NCBI RefSeq assembly: GCF_901709675.1
Contig: NC_051092.1
Coordinates: 4,778,491-4,842,490, forward strand
Direction: 5' to 3'
From: Syngnathus acus
Lineage: Eukaryota > Chordata > Actinopteri > Syngnathiformes > Syngnathidae
Length of the DNA: 64,000 nt
The notes under the pieces are model-generated. The model did no database searches. It was not told the DNA's origin and was given only the letters and a program-made list of their open reading frames with translations. Shown here piece after piece: positions 36,071-46,509 of the stretch. Positions within the stretch are counted from its first letter, which is position 1, and each line of letters starts with the position of its first letter. The translations under genes were made by a program, and so were the position numbers.

Positions 36071-37508
36071 GTATCATGCCGCGTATCATGCCACCAAACG
36101 CCAAAAGCATTTCAACATCAAATGCACCTCTGTCACTCAAAGACACCACAAATCAAAACCAAGTCAAAGACGGCAGCAGAGCACAATCTGGCCACGTCGT
36201 GACAATCCAGCAAAACAATCCAACAAGTGTTGACTTCACAAAGCTTGCGGGAGAGCGGTTTCAAATGTCAACGACACGGCCGCCCGCCCGGTGGTCCTCT
36301 TTCAGTAGGTGGGGAGCAGAACAATGGCCAGACGCTCGTGGCGGCTTGGAGCGAGATCTTGGAGCAAGTGCAGAACGCGCAAACACGTCGCGTGTCGCCT
36401 GCTTCCAATTCTCGGAGCTTAAGAGATGTGCTGCAAACGTGACCAGATGACAAAACGTTTGGTTTTGGTCACGTCTACGCAAACATCTTTTTATATGCGA
36501 ACCGCGTTACATACAGATCTCATCCAGAGTTGCTTGGGTACATTTCCAATTTTATAGTGGCCTGTTTAGCTGCTTATGTTATTTGATCTAAATGAAATTC
36601 GACATGCGTACAGAAGCTGTCAAAGTCATACATACGTTCATATTCAGTTCGACGTGAGAATTCGCATTCGTTCAAAAACAGAAGAGGATTAGGGTCTGTG
36701 AAGAACTAAAATGCGTCAAGATTGATTGGCAGGAACTTTAATTCTTAATTTAACTCTAATTTGAACTTCAAAGTGACAATTCTCACTTGAAAGTTCAAAT
36801 TGTGACTTTTATCTGTGACATGTGTAATGTGCTTTGTAACACTGGCAATATCTCTGGGAACCCAAAAAAAAAAATCATTCTGATATAATTAGGTTGATTC
36901 CTGCCAAGTTAAAAACATAAAACTCAAATGTAAATCTGGATTTAATGTATTTTTTAAATTAAACTCCACTGTGATCATGATGTAGCTGCGTATACTGCAT
37001 CAGTGATAGCCGCCTGGTTCAATCCGATTTTTGTTGTTCTTATATGGCAAACAACAATAAAATTTTCCTCGCCATTCCTACTTATAATTCGTATTGGCTC
37101 TAAGGAAACACATTGCTAGAAACAATAACATGACAAAAGCTGACAGCCGAGGACCCCCTTCGATGCCTTCTCAAAGACCCCTGGTAGCACGAGAACCTCT
37201 GCTTTGCCACCCATCAGCGTGTTCACAGGATGAGCCATTTACTTAAGTTTAGCATTTGTACAATTAGAAGGTCCCCACAAAAAAATGCTAAGCATGTACT
37301 AGCAGCCCCTCAGGCGCGGCGTGACACTGGCGTGGAAACGTCACGTCGCCTGCCTGCCTGCCCCCTTCTTCCACAACAACCGCTTGCAAACTTGGAATGT
37401 GGACATTTAATCGCACTGCCCCCTCTTGAAAAGTGGAAGTTAGAAGCCGGGGCGAGGCGACTTGTAGCTTTCTTTTTTCTTTCCTTTTCAAAAGCAACTT
37501 TTTCTTAC

Positions 37509-37830
37509 CTCTCCTCGACGTTGAGCTGCTCTCTTCAAGGCGAATACCCCGCGTGAGAAGGCGTCTCTTGTCACTGCAATCCGAGTGGGAAGAAATCGAC
37601 CGGTGACACTAATGCGAGTGGGTTTTTTCGTCCACGAATCCTCCGCTTCTCTCGCTCGCTCGCTCGCTCTTCGGCGTGGCTCCGACAACTGCCGCTGCAT
37701 GTTTCCCCCCCTCTCCACAAGCCAGACGCGGGAGCGCGCGCACCGGGATCTTGGGCAGGCGAGGCGCGTGAACGCGCATCCACGGATCACTATTTCAAGC
37801 TGTGACGCGCGGACACCCGGGGGCCTGGCA
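37509..37830 (-). promoter_or_regulatory. peak1: Candidate PEAK1 promoter and noncoding first exon
   Basis: A CpG-rich block with many CGCG and CGCTCGCT motifs in otherwise AT-rich DNA. On the minus strand it ends in GAGAG followed by a strong donor, GTAAGAAA, at 37508. This suits a 5'-UTR exon spliced to the acceptor at 21312. The transcription start is not visible; other promoters are possible. Confidence 0.45.
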
Positions 37831-40498
37831 TCTCTCTCGCTCTTTTGTTGTTGTTGGTATTTTTCCCTGTAAAACGCTAAAATATTTCTAAATAATAATA
37901 ATAAATTAATTAATTAATAATAATAATGCATTTCGACTACCTCCAAAATCAACACGGCTGATTTCTGGTTGCCATCACGGTAAAGATTGCTAAACAGAAA
38001 CACACAAAACAGACATCATGAAACATAGAAATGATTTAAAAACTACTTTGTGGACACACTTTAACTACATTTCTGTGTGGCTGTCAGTTTTGTGGTGGTT
38101 ATGTTAATCAGACCCATTGTTATTTAGAAAGAAATAACAGAAAAGTCACTTTTTTTTCCTAATAAAACAAACAAAATGCATCTGTTGCTCATTCAATTTC
38201 AGACCTTACATCTTTGTGAAAAATATGGGATTGTGAGCACTGGTGGGGAATCCCCTTTTGTGCTGTGGGAAATAACATTTAAATTGTGGTAAACGTCCAT
38301 CCATGCCTGTCATTTCCACTCATGAGCCCTTTGTTATGTTTTGGAGTCAACAATAACATTTATAAGAAACACACCTCTTGGTTTGGTTTTGAAAAATCAC
38401 CCAGAGCCTGAAGGCAGCACATGTGGAAGAGGAAAAAAAGGGGCGGAGTTTCTAGCCAGAGCCTGACATGTGGGAATGACTCAATTTTTTTTTTTTTTTG
38501 CAAGCAAATTCCAATCATTGTTTCCTCCTCCTCCTCCGCTGCTGCTGCTCTTCTCCCTTTGCACTCCACCAGCCAATGACTTTTAAAGGCTTGATGCATC
38601 AAATAATACATAGTGACCCCGACTCACATTTTATACGTTGACTGAGCAAAATAAAGGTTAAACAACTAGACAATAACTTGATTGTCAGCTGGAAACTATT
38701 GGGAATATTATGATTTTGTTGTAACTTTTCACCCCTTTTCTGTCTAGTTTGTGCCCTTGTACTCCTTCACTCATAAATTATACTGACCTGAGCAAGGGGA
38801 GAAACGTAAAAAAATTTTTTATAATAAAATAGAGTATTTTATTTAAATTATTTTTTTTAGGTAAAATAATTGTTTTTTTTACTTTATGAATTACATTATA
38901 TTGCAATTTTGTTTTCCGTTCTTTTTAATTATTCTTCATTTTAATTTGTAATAAAAAGCTTTTCTTTACTATGATTACACATACAGTGGTGCATTATGAG
39001 TTAGCTAATTTAGGGGTTAGAAATGGGTTTAAGAAATATATTTTTCCATTTACACACCCGTATCTATAACTTGCAGTTTTTGAAAACTCTCCTCGTGTTG
39101 CTCTGAAGAGCATCTCAAAGAGACGCCAATGGCAGTGAAGCCCCAAAGTCTGAAAACAAAACAGGGCATGCACATGAAATATCCTTCTAATCAGCAGAAT
39201 GTGCAGTTGCGGCCAAATCCCCCCCCCAAAAGCACGATGCAGGTGCGGGCCGCTCCAAAAGATGCGAGCGAGTCTGGCAGGCGACGTGACTCAGTGCTGG
39301 CAGGAAGTCAGCTGTGTAATGATAAACTTTCAAGTGACTCACTGCTAAAAACGCCGCCGACGGCCGGGGCCTAATGATGGAGGCAAAGCGGGAACAAGCC
39401 AGACATATTTTGGGGCTATGAACAATAATTGGCTGGCAGGTAGTCATCAATCGTTCGCAGCAAAAAATACGTCAGTTGTTTTGGTAATAGTGAAAACTGT
39501 TGTGTTCTAAGTAAAAAGAAAAAAAAAGAAGTCACTTAAAACTTCTCAATTGAATTAATATTTAAGCTAGCAAGTGTATGACTCCTATATGGAATTTAAA
39601 TTTCTGCGAGAATCAAATAACAGTTTCAGTGAAACTGCCCGACTTGGCCTCAATACAAGTGACACTGGGATTGTGTTTATAGTATAATTATTTGAAAATG
39701 GGTGGGGCTTGCTCTTAGTCGCTTCATTTCTAATTTATGGATTTCTAAATGGGTTCAGTGGCAGTGCTTTCCTCCTCCCCTTCACTTTGAAGTACTTTAT
39801 TGATTAAATAGGAAAGAGGGCACGCCGATTGCAATTACAAAACATTTGCGGAAGTCAATCAATGTTGAACATGGACGGGTAAAAGGCCCTTTCAAAAATA
39901 ATCAACGGTTAGCACAAAAATGACATCTTGAGTCACGCTTCCTCAGCTTGCCTCCACCCTAGCCCAAAGTTAGGGAAGGCTGCCAAGGATGCAGCGGGGA
40001 AGAAGGACCAAGTTCATTTTGAGTGGATAGAAAAGAGCAACTGACACATTGCTGACACATCGTGAGGTCATCTGACCGATCGGACTCGACCAATCCGCTT
40101 TCAATGTTTGTATTGCTAGCGTTTCTCGTGCCGCGTTCAAGTTCGGGCACAGACGGGAAATAAATTAGGCCGCCAAGCTCATTAAACAAATGAGCTTAAG
40201 TGCCAAGCCGGCTTACTGCACCAAGCCACCGTGTTTCTATCAGAAGTCAAATGGCAAGAAATATTTCTTTACCCCTACAAAGAATAATGATGGTATCATT
40301 TTTTAGCATGATTCAGTACATACAAAACACCTCATGGAATATTTTTCTTTGTTTTACAAGAAGTCGCTATGGGTGTTGTAAAGATGAGGCTGCGCAGGAC
40401 ATCTGTTTGGGACATTGTCATTCGAGTACAAGAGTTGCGACACGTGTGGCCTTTGCAGACGGGAAGTCTCAGCGGGCAACGTGGAGGCAGGGGAAGAG

Positions 40499-40541
<43 letters not shown>

Positions 40542-40706
40542 GCCCTGAATGAAAACAGGAAGCCACATAATGTCCCGTCAAAAAACAAACATAGTAATAC
40601 ACCAGCCGAAAGCCACCTGAAATTTCCGCTTTTGATTGAGTCATAAATGGTTTAAATAAGGATGTTCTTAAAACAAAAAAAGTGAGTACACCTCAACATT
40701 TTGTTA
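37831..40706. other. PEAK1-HMG20A intergenic stretch, no gene seen
   Basis: AT-rich DNA with poly-T/poly-A tracts, a (CCT)n tract near 38522 and a 39-base pure A run at 40499-40537. No exon recognised. Confidence 0.45.
40499..40537. repeat. Pure poly(A) run, 39 bases
   Basis: An uninterrupted A run preceded by an A/G-rich stretch. It is either a microsatellite or the tail of a retroposed sequence; the 300 bases before it were not recognised as any retroposon. Confidence 0.8.
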
Positions 40707-40712
40707 TTTATT
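40707..40712 (-). terminator. Candidate HMG20A polyadenylation signal
   Basis: AATAAA on the minus strand about 360 nt past the HMG20A stop, followed by a T/G-rich minus-strand sequence. Confidence 0.45.
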
Positions 40713-41072
40713 GAAAACACAAGCACTTTTGTCTGTACAAACACACACACACATGGAAATTAAATGGCACGTTTGTCATTACAAAATATGAACCACAAAG
40801 TAATATTTGTTTAAGAACGCAAACTGCACACCTCACCCTGGGGCGACACATTTCTCGGTCGTTGGTTATTGTTTCCAAAGAAAATGGGGAAAATAATAAA
40901 TATAAGGAGCTACATCATCATCATCACTTTTGCAGAGAGTTAAATGTTTGATGGCTGTGCCCATTAGTGTGCGGCCGGCCCTCGAACTTGGCGATTATCT
41001 GAGACAAAAGAAAATCTCGTTCTCGTTTGTTTCGACCACAGACTGTCCAAATTGTCGGACTCAAAGTCCTTC

Positions 41073-41209
41073 TTACCTGTCCAAACGGTTGACCAACTCT
41101 CTGACTGTGTTGATCAGGTTGTCGTGCTCCTGCGGGTTGCTCATGATGATGCTGTGCAGTTTCTTCATGTACGAGTCGATGGAATCCAGGGTGGGCATCT
41201 CGCCGCTGC
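41073..41209 (-). CDS. hmg20a: HMG20A last coding exon
   Basis: The acceptor CGTCAACAG ends at 41210. Encodes [30 protein letters not shown] and [11 protein letters not shown], then TAA at 41075-41073. The stop lies inside a GTAAGA string that also reads as a splice donor; the RLDR ending matches the human C-terminus, so I read it as the stop. Confidence 0.88.
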
Positions 41210-42912
41210 CTGTTGACGTAATGATGGCGATAATTGATGGAGCTGGGGACTTCTTTTTTATGTTCTGATTTAAAGTAGGTCAGCAAAGGGGACAAGTACA
41301 GAAACATCAAGGTCACAGGACGTTCTTGTTCTGAGCATCTGCCTCGACTTGTTCGCTGACATCAGCGGCACTGAGCGATTTGCTCTCCAACAACAAAAAT
41401 AATAAAGTGAAAAGTAAACACTGCTTTCGATAGAACACTTTTTTGTTCAGCGGTCAGCCCAATCAATCTTTCGCCTCCACGCCCACGGGGAACTGCTGTG
41501 GGAGCGGTGCAGGAAACTGACGCTGGACAAGGAGTGGATAACCTTTATTGAAAACTAGAGGATGTAAAACATTTCCCTGAGGAACTCCAATACCGTTTTA
41601 TAACAGTTAAGAAAACAAAAAATCAGGTCAGTGTTTTATCGTATCTACAAAGATAAACGTGAATGGATAGGAGACCCAAGACGACTAAATGTCAGCACGG
41701 TTGTTACCTGGCAGAGGCACGGAAGAAAAGCTGGCGGCGAGCGCCTGCCGTAGCGTGTCCAGGTGCTGGTGGAGCATGCCGTTGCGTCCCCTCTCTTGCA
41801 TCACGTCGCCATCCAGGCGATCCACAGCGCCACGCATGCTCTCCACGTGCTTTTGGAGTGCGGCGTTGCGTTCTTCGTACTCCATGTTGGTCTTGCGCAG
41901 CTGACGCATCTCGGCCTCGCGAGCTAAAGCAAGGGGGGGGGACACGAATGAGAATGTGACGGCATAGGCGGCGTGTGATCGCCGTATTCCACCTTTGCTG
42001 TGGTTGAGGAATTCCTCGGTGAAGATGGGGATGTCAAACACGCTTCGGTCCTTCCCCTCGCTATCCTTCTGGTGAGCAACAGAAACACAAAGTGTGGAAA
42101 TGATAACGGAGAAGCTCGTTTTAAGGCTGTACTGAAAAAATGCCAACCAACGTGTATTGCACAGAAGTTCCAAGTGAAAATTGGACCCAAATGAAATGTT
42201 TTTAAAGACGTAATGTAACACTATTGTTATATTGATGTGTTGACAGGTCAGGGAAAAAAAAAAAAGCACTAACCTCACGCAGAGTCTCGTTGGCCGCTTG
42301 GTTCCCAACATCTGGTGAGGAAGGAAAAGGAGAGGGGGGAGCAGACAGAAATGAAGAAAGAGGACAGCAGATGAGTCATGTTTCCGTCACTTGGAGCCAG
42401 CTTTCACTCTTGACCCAGGTGAGCAAAAGTCATACAGAACGCCCCGTCCCGTCCTCTGTTCTGATAGCGAGTGGTCATCCAACAGGCGCAAATACGGATG
42501 CCTCTTCACACTTGGATGACATACAGGAATGTGAAAATGTCACTTGGGGGGGGGGGGGGGGGGGGAAATCACCAGATTGTCACTCAAAAAAAATTAGCAA
42601 ATTGACATCCTTTACATCCTCCGACTTATTCAAGCTGACGCTCGCTCGGCAGTTCGCTTTGACTTGAGAGCAAGAAATCTGAGATACGAGCGCCGCAATG
42701 GCCCAATGATAGAAATAGCTAACAGTTGTTAAAAAAACAAGTTTCAAGCCGTTCGTGCCACCCAAAGTTGAAGTTTACTGTCAAACTAAAGGAAACAGAA
42801 AACAACATGCGAAGTGCTTCAATTCCAATGCCCTCCAAAAAAGAAACCAATGGATGCATATGCTTAAAAGAAACGACTTCCCTCCAGCCAAAGCTTTTGA
42901 AGTTTTAAGTGC

Positions 42913-42969
<57 letters not shown>

Positions 42970-43757
42970 AGGAACGGTCAAATAAATCTTGGATTTTAAA
43001 AATATACTGGGCGGGCAAGCTTGTCGGCCATTTAAATCACTTGTGCCATTTCATACCGGTATTTATTTAGTACTTGACTTTGCCGCTATCCATCGAGGCC
43101 CGAGACGAGCTTTGGCAAGCGAATGAGCCCTCACCGCTTCTGTGTCGCTTGCCCTTCTGCTTCTCTTGGACCTTCCTGGTGAAGTGCTTGTAGGCTTCTG
43201 TCTTCTGGTATTTCTCCAGCTCTCGCATGTAGCGCTCCTTGTCGCGGTCCGCCTCGTCCAGGTAACGCTGCGGACAAAGATTCGTGTGAAACGCAGCGCC
43301 TCGCTTTTCCAAGCACTCAAACATTTTTGGATGAAGGTGGGCTGAAGTCGTTTTGATGTGGCCTCTTACCTGTTTCTCCTCAGGGGGCAGCTTGCTCCAC
43401 TCGTTGCCCAACATCCTGGTGATCTCCGGGAAGGGCACGTCCGGACGCTCGGCCCTCAGCTGTTCGCGCCGATCGTTCATGAAGCGAACGTAGCCCGTCA
43501 GCGGTGCTTTGGGTGCGTTCCTGTCCTTCATGGGCTTCTTCCTCTTCCTGCCCTTGGTCCAGGTGGCACGTCTTGTCTTCTGAGATGAAAGAAAAACATC
43601 TCATGTAAAGGCCGCTCGCTCAGCGGATGGAAAATGGACATTTTATTTAAAGTTGAGATCCAACTTTCCATTTTTCGGGTTCAATTCGTACCTCATCTCC
43701 ATTTCTCTGGCTGGCGTTCTCCGTATTGGCTGCAGGAGACGACTGCTGCTCATCCAT
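41073..43757 (-). CDS. hmg20a: HMG20A (HMG-box chromatin factor), whole coding region
   Basis: HMG20A (iBRAF) is a nuclear HMG-box protein that competes with HMG20B in LSD1/CoREST complexes and supports neuronal gene expression. Minus-strand exons 43757-43692, 43579-43370, 43267-43135, 42311-42274, 42068-41993, 41923-41708 and 41209-41073 join to 876 nt and 291 residues. A basic stretch (KGRKRKK, about 31-37) precedes the HMG box (about 43-112: [39 protein letters not shown]). Then come [17 protein letters not shown], a coiled coil (about 175-240) and the ending VNRLDR. The [15 protein letters not shown] and RLDR end separate it from HMG20B. Human HMG20A has 347 residues, so 5' coding exons may be missing: the reading frame stays open upstream of this ATG to an acceptor near 43788. 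Confidence 0.92.
41708..41923 (-). CDS. hmg20a: HMG20A exon: coiled coil
   Basis: The acceptor TGCTTTAG ends at 41924 and the donor GTAACA starts at 41707. Encodes [20 protein letters not shown] through [19 protein letters not shown], a heptad-like region used for dimerisation with HMG20B/BRAF35-type partners. Confidence 0.93.
41993..42068 (-). CDS. hmg20a: HMG20A exon: [10 protein letters not shown] motif
   Basis: The acceptor GCTCACCAG ends at 42069 and the donor GTGGAA starts at 41992. Encodes [20 protein letters not shown] and LNHSK, almost identical to human. Confidence 0.92.
42274..42311 (-). CDS. hmg20a: HMG20A 38-nt microexon-like exon
   Basis: The acceptor CCTCACCAG ends at 42312 and the donor GTTAGT starts at 42273. 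Encodes [13 protein letters not shown]. It is needed to keep phase between its neighbours and fits the variable linker of the family. Confidence 0.75.
42312..43134 (-). other. HMG20A intron with two microsatellites
   Basis: Contains a pure G run on the + strand (about 42547-42566) and a pure (GT)n tract at about 42916-42968. Confidence 0.75.
43135..43267 (-). CDS. hmg20a: HMG20A exon: end of HMG box
   Basis: The acceptor TTGTCCGCAG ends at 43268 and the donor GTGAGG starts at 43134. Encodes [40 protein letters not shown] and RHRS plus one base. Confidence 0.93.
43370..43579 (-). CDS. hmg20a: HMG20A exon: basic stretch and start of HMG box
   Basis: The acceptor CTTTCATCTCAG ends at 43580 and the donor GTAAGA starts at 43369. 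Encodes residues 23-92: [19 protein letters not shown] followed by most of the HMG box, up to SKLPPEEKQ. Confidence 0.93.
43692..43757 (-). CDS. hmg20a: HMG20A first supported coding exon
   Basis: Starts at ATG 43757 and encodes [20 protein letters not shown] and DE before donor GTACGA at 43691. Acceptor-like CAG or TTAG sites lie 11-18 bases upstream of the ATG and the frame is open there (SAGFKV), so the true protein may begin in an earlier exon. This end of the model is uncertain. Confidence 0.65.
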
Positions 43758-44461
43758 GACTTTGAATCCTGCAGACTAAGAACAAAAGAATTTCTACAGT
43801 GACCAGTTATGTTTTTTTTTTGCTCCATCAGACAATAGGAGATGAGTGTACCATCTGGAAATATTTGTCATAGTAAAGCCCGTGCCATCTGGAGGAGACA
43901 GATAAGCCACATTTTGATATTAACTTTCCATCCTGAAACAAGGGCAAATACAAGCAATCTCCTTTTCCTGGACCACATACAAAAAGTATTAATCAACTCC
44001 CGAATTAGAAAGTATAAATATTATTGCGGTATGTATGGGTACAGACTAAACTCCGCAGACAGCAACAATGCCACATCCTTTTCAACTTTGAACCCGTACG
44101 CGTCACCACACAGGAAGTGAGTGTCAACATCCTGGACGGCATTTCTGCCCCCAGCCATTAAACACTGTGGGAAATAAAGTCAGACTAGGAATGAGATAAT
44201 CTACTACAAATATTCCTTTTGGCCGGGGGAAGCCCAGTAAAGTTTCTTCTCCCAACATTTTTTTCTAGTTCAGTAATCCACTTTACAGCAAGGTTATCAC
44301 ATTTGATTTCTTTTTGAGTTTCAAAAGGTTTCCAAGACTAATGCCTGGACATATTACACTGGCCGTCTTTGGTATGACAAGCGGTATGGATCATTTGATT
44401 TATTTGACACAGTCCTGGAACTTTCCTGACATCTATTATGCGATTTGCTGTATTATGTTGC

Positions 44462-44476
44462 ACCGCCCTCTTCTGG
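44462..44476 (-). promoter_or_regulatory. CTCF-like motif
   Basis: The minus strand reads CCAGAAGAGGGCGGT, one mismatch from CCASYAGRKGGCRSY, about 700 bp upstream of the HMG20A start codon. Confidence 0.35.
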
Positions 44477-45329
44477 TTGGAAGCACACAATGCACCACCT
44501 AAAGAAACAGTTTTTCATTTCTTTAAGATTTTCACTTCACTTTGTCAATATTAGGCCAGCTTTACAACAAACGGCAAAAAGGGAACGTAACAGATTATTA
44601 TTATTAAATAGTTTGGGGCATCCAGGTCATAGCTTGCCTGTTCAAGTAAATGCCAATTTAGCTGGGGAAAGCACGACGAAGTTATTTTGCTAAGATGAGT
44701 TTTATTAAGTGGTGAGAAATGTATACCATGGTGTGTTTAATTTCACAGTATATAATGATTGTAGTCTTTAACCAGTGGCAAACATTTGTTAGATTTGTTT
44801 GTTGCGGACGTAACAGCTATTTACCTTGTCTTTCGCGATAGACTAACACGTATCTTAAAAAAATAAATACCATACATGGTTTGACACTTAAACGCAAAGC
44901 TGGAAGGCAAATTGTTTATTCAAATGACTACAGCAACGACAGTTAGCATCGAGATGCTAGCCATGAAGCTAGCTACGCTGTTAGCGTTGTTTTCGCAAGA
45001 AGCCGAGCGCGAAACATTTTTTTTTTTGTTGCCCATCGTTAACCAAACGCTACGTCTCTTGAAACAAAATCTAACAAACAGAGGCAAATTCACAAAACTA
45101 ATCATAATGTGAACGGCAGCCAAAAGTGAGCAAAATATGCTGCCGCCCCCATCAAAACAATACGAGCGCGTCCCCATGCATGTCGATCGGTATCTTATTA
45201 CTTCACATCTTGCCATATTATTAACATTCCACTGCATTCAATAAAATAAAGGACACATTTGCTCTTGTTAGGATTGGAAATCATGCGACGAATGCAAAAC
45301 AAATATTTACCACAATAGAATGGTGTGAG

Positions 45330-45464
45330 TGCGGATTTGTCTCTGTGTGCCCTGCGATCGTCTGGCAACCGGTTCAGGGTGTCCCCCGCCTACTGCCCGA
45401 TGACTGCTGGGATAATCTCCAGCACGTGAGGACATGCGGTATAGAAAATGGATAGATGGATGGA
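45330..45464 (+). mobile_element. Teleost SINE/LINE 3' tail fragment
   Basis: Has the ordered blocks TGTGCCCTGCGAT, CTGGCAACCGGTTCAGGGTG, CCCCGCCTACTGCCCGATGA, GGGATAATCTCCAGCA, then AAAATGGAT with a GGAT tail. This is the 3' end of a very common fish dispersed repeat. Confidence 0.8.
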
Positions 45465-46474
45465 GAATACCTGCTTTAGATGAGAATTTCTAGACACGCT
45501 CTGCTGACGCCTCTTCTTCGTCGAAGTTAGAACAGACAGAGTAAATGCACCCAAGGTTGTTGCTACCACCTAACGGCCAGATTTATGTATTACACTTGTT
45601 CAATCCGGAAAGGGATAGAAGGGATAGATGGATCACCCACCTTGTTGCCATGCAAACAAATCATGGAGTTATAGCTTGTAACAGCCTCATGAATCATACA
45701 GGCTTGTTTTTATTTCTTTTAAACATGACCTTCTTAACATTCCTTAGAAACCATAACTCACTTAACACACAACGTTGACAGCCGACTGTCCTCTGGATGA
45801 TGACCACGGCCCACAAATGATTTCTGATGAACAAATCACGATTTTTTTTTTTTTTTTTTGGGCTCCTTACAGGAGGAGCGTCTCAGAATGGTCCTGATAG
45901 GACCTTTAACAGGGGACAAAGCAGATGTGAAGGGACACCTTCGATTGCGTCTGCCCTTTGTGAGGGGATAAAGAGGTGAGGGGAGATGACAAGGGATAAT
46001 AACTTGATGTACGAGCGTGCCGCACTGAGCCTTAAACGTCTTATCTAAATTCATACGCCGCCGCCTGGCGTTTATCATTCCGCTCGCACCGCCTGGCAGA
46101 TAATGGACAAAAGGAAATCAATAAGTCAGAAAATCGCAGCGAATCATGGGCCGGCGCTGATGAGTCCTCCATATTCTCACATGAGTACGAGATTGACTTT
46201 GAGAGGGATGCCGTCCTCTTTTACTTGCTTTATATTGCATTTGCTTAACATTGCATGACGAGAATACGAGAGGGGAATACGATTCGTGCGCATGCCGATG
46301 CACTCGTATTGCACGATGATAATGAACATTTCCATTTGAGCATACACTTGCCACTGTATAATCAAATGAGTACACAGGGCCATACTGAAATTGCAATGAA
46401 TGAGAGTGATGAAAATGTTTACCCCTCAACACTGATTTATAGCAATAATTCCACTCAAACAATATTGCAAATAT

Positions 46475-46509
46475 AATATAATATAATATAGTATAATATA
46501 ATATAATAC
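46475..46509. repeat. (ATAAT)n microsatellite
   Basis: Imperfect ATAAT/ATATA repeats of about 35 bp. Confidence 0.8.

Larger units (their letters stand above)
21312..37508 (-). other. Candidate PEAK1 5'-UTR intron
   Basis: About 16 kb with only short random ORFs. Contents noticed: a palindromic MITE-like element at 27318-27424, a tandem duplication at 31264-31594, a hAT-type end at about 35947-36070, paired cAMP response elements at 34961-34968 and 35018-35025, and many homopolymer runs. Human PEAK1 also has long 5'-UTR introns. Confidence 0.4.

Noticed and set aside
36076-36450. 124-codon ORF on the plus strand next to a hAT-type end
   Set aside because: Adjacent to transposon sequence but resembles no transposase domain; kept only as part of the repeat context.
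41663-42311. ORFs continuing through HMG20A introns
   Set aside because: Chance extensions of true exons; splice sites and family sequence define shorter coding parts.
45464-45540. HMG20A first noncoding exon (minus, donor GTATTC)
   Set aside because: Donor is weak and directly abuts a repeat tail; no other support.
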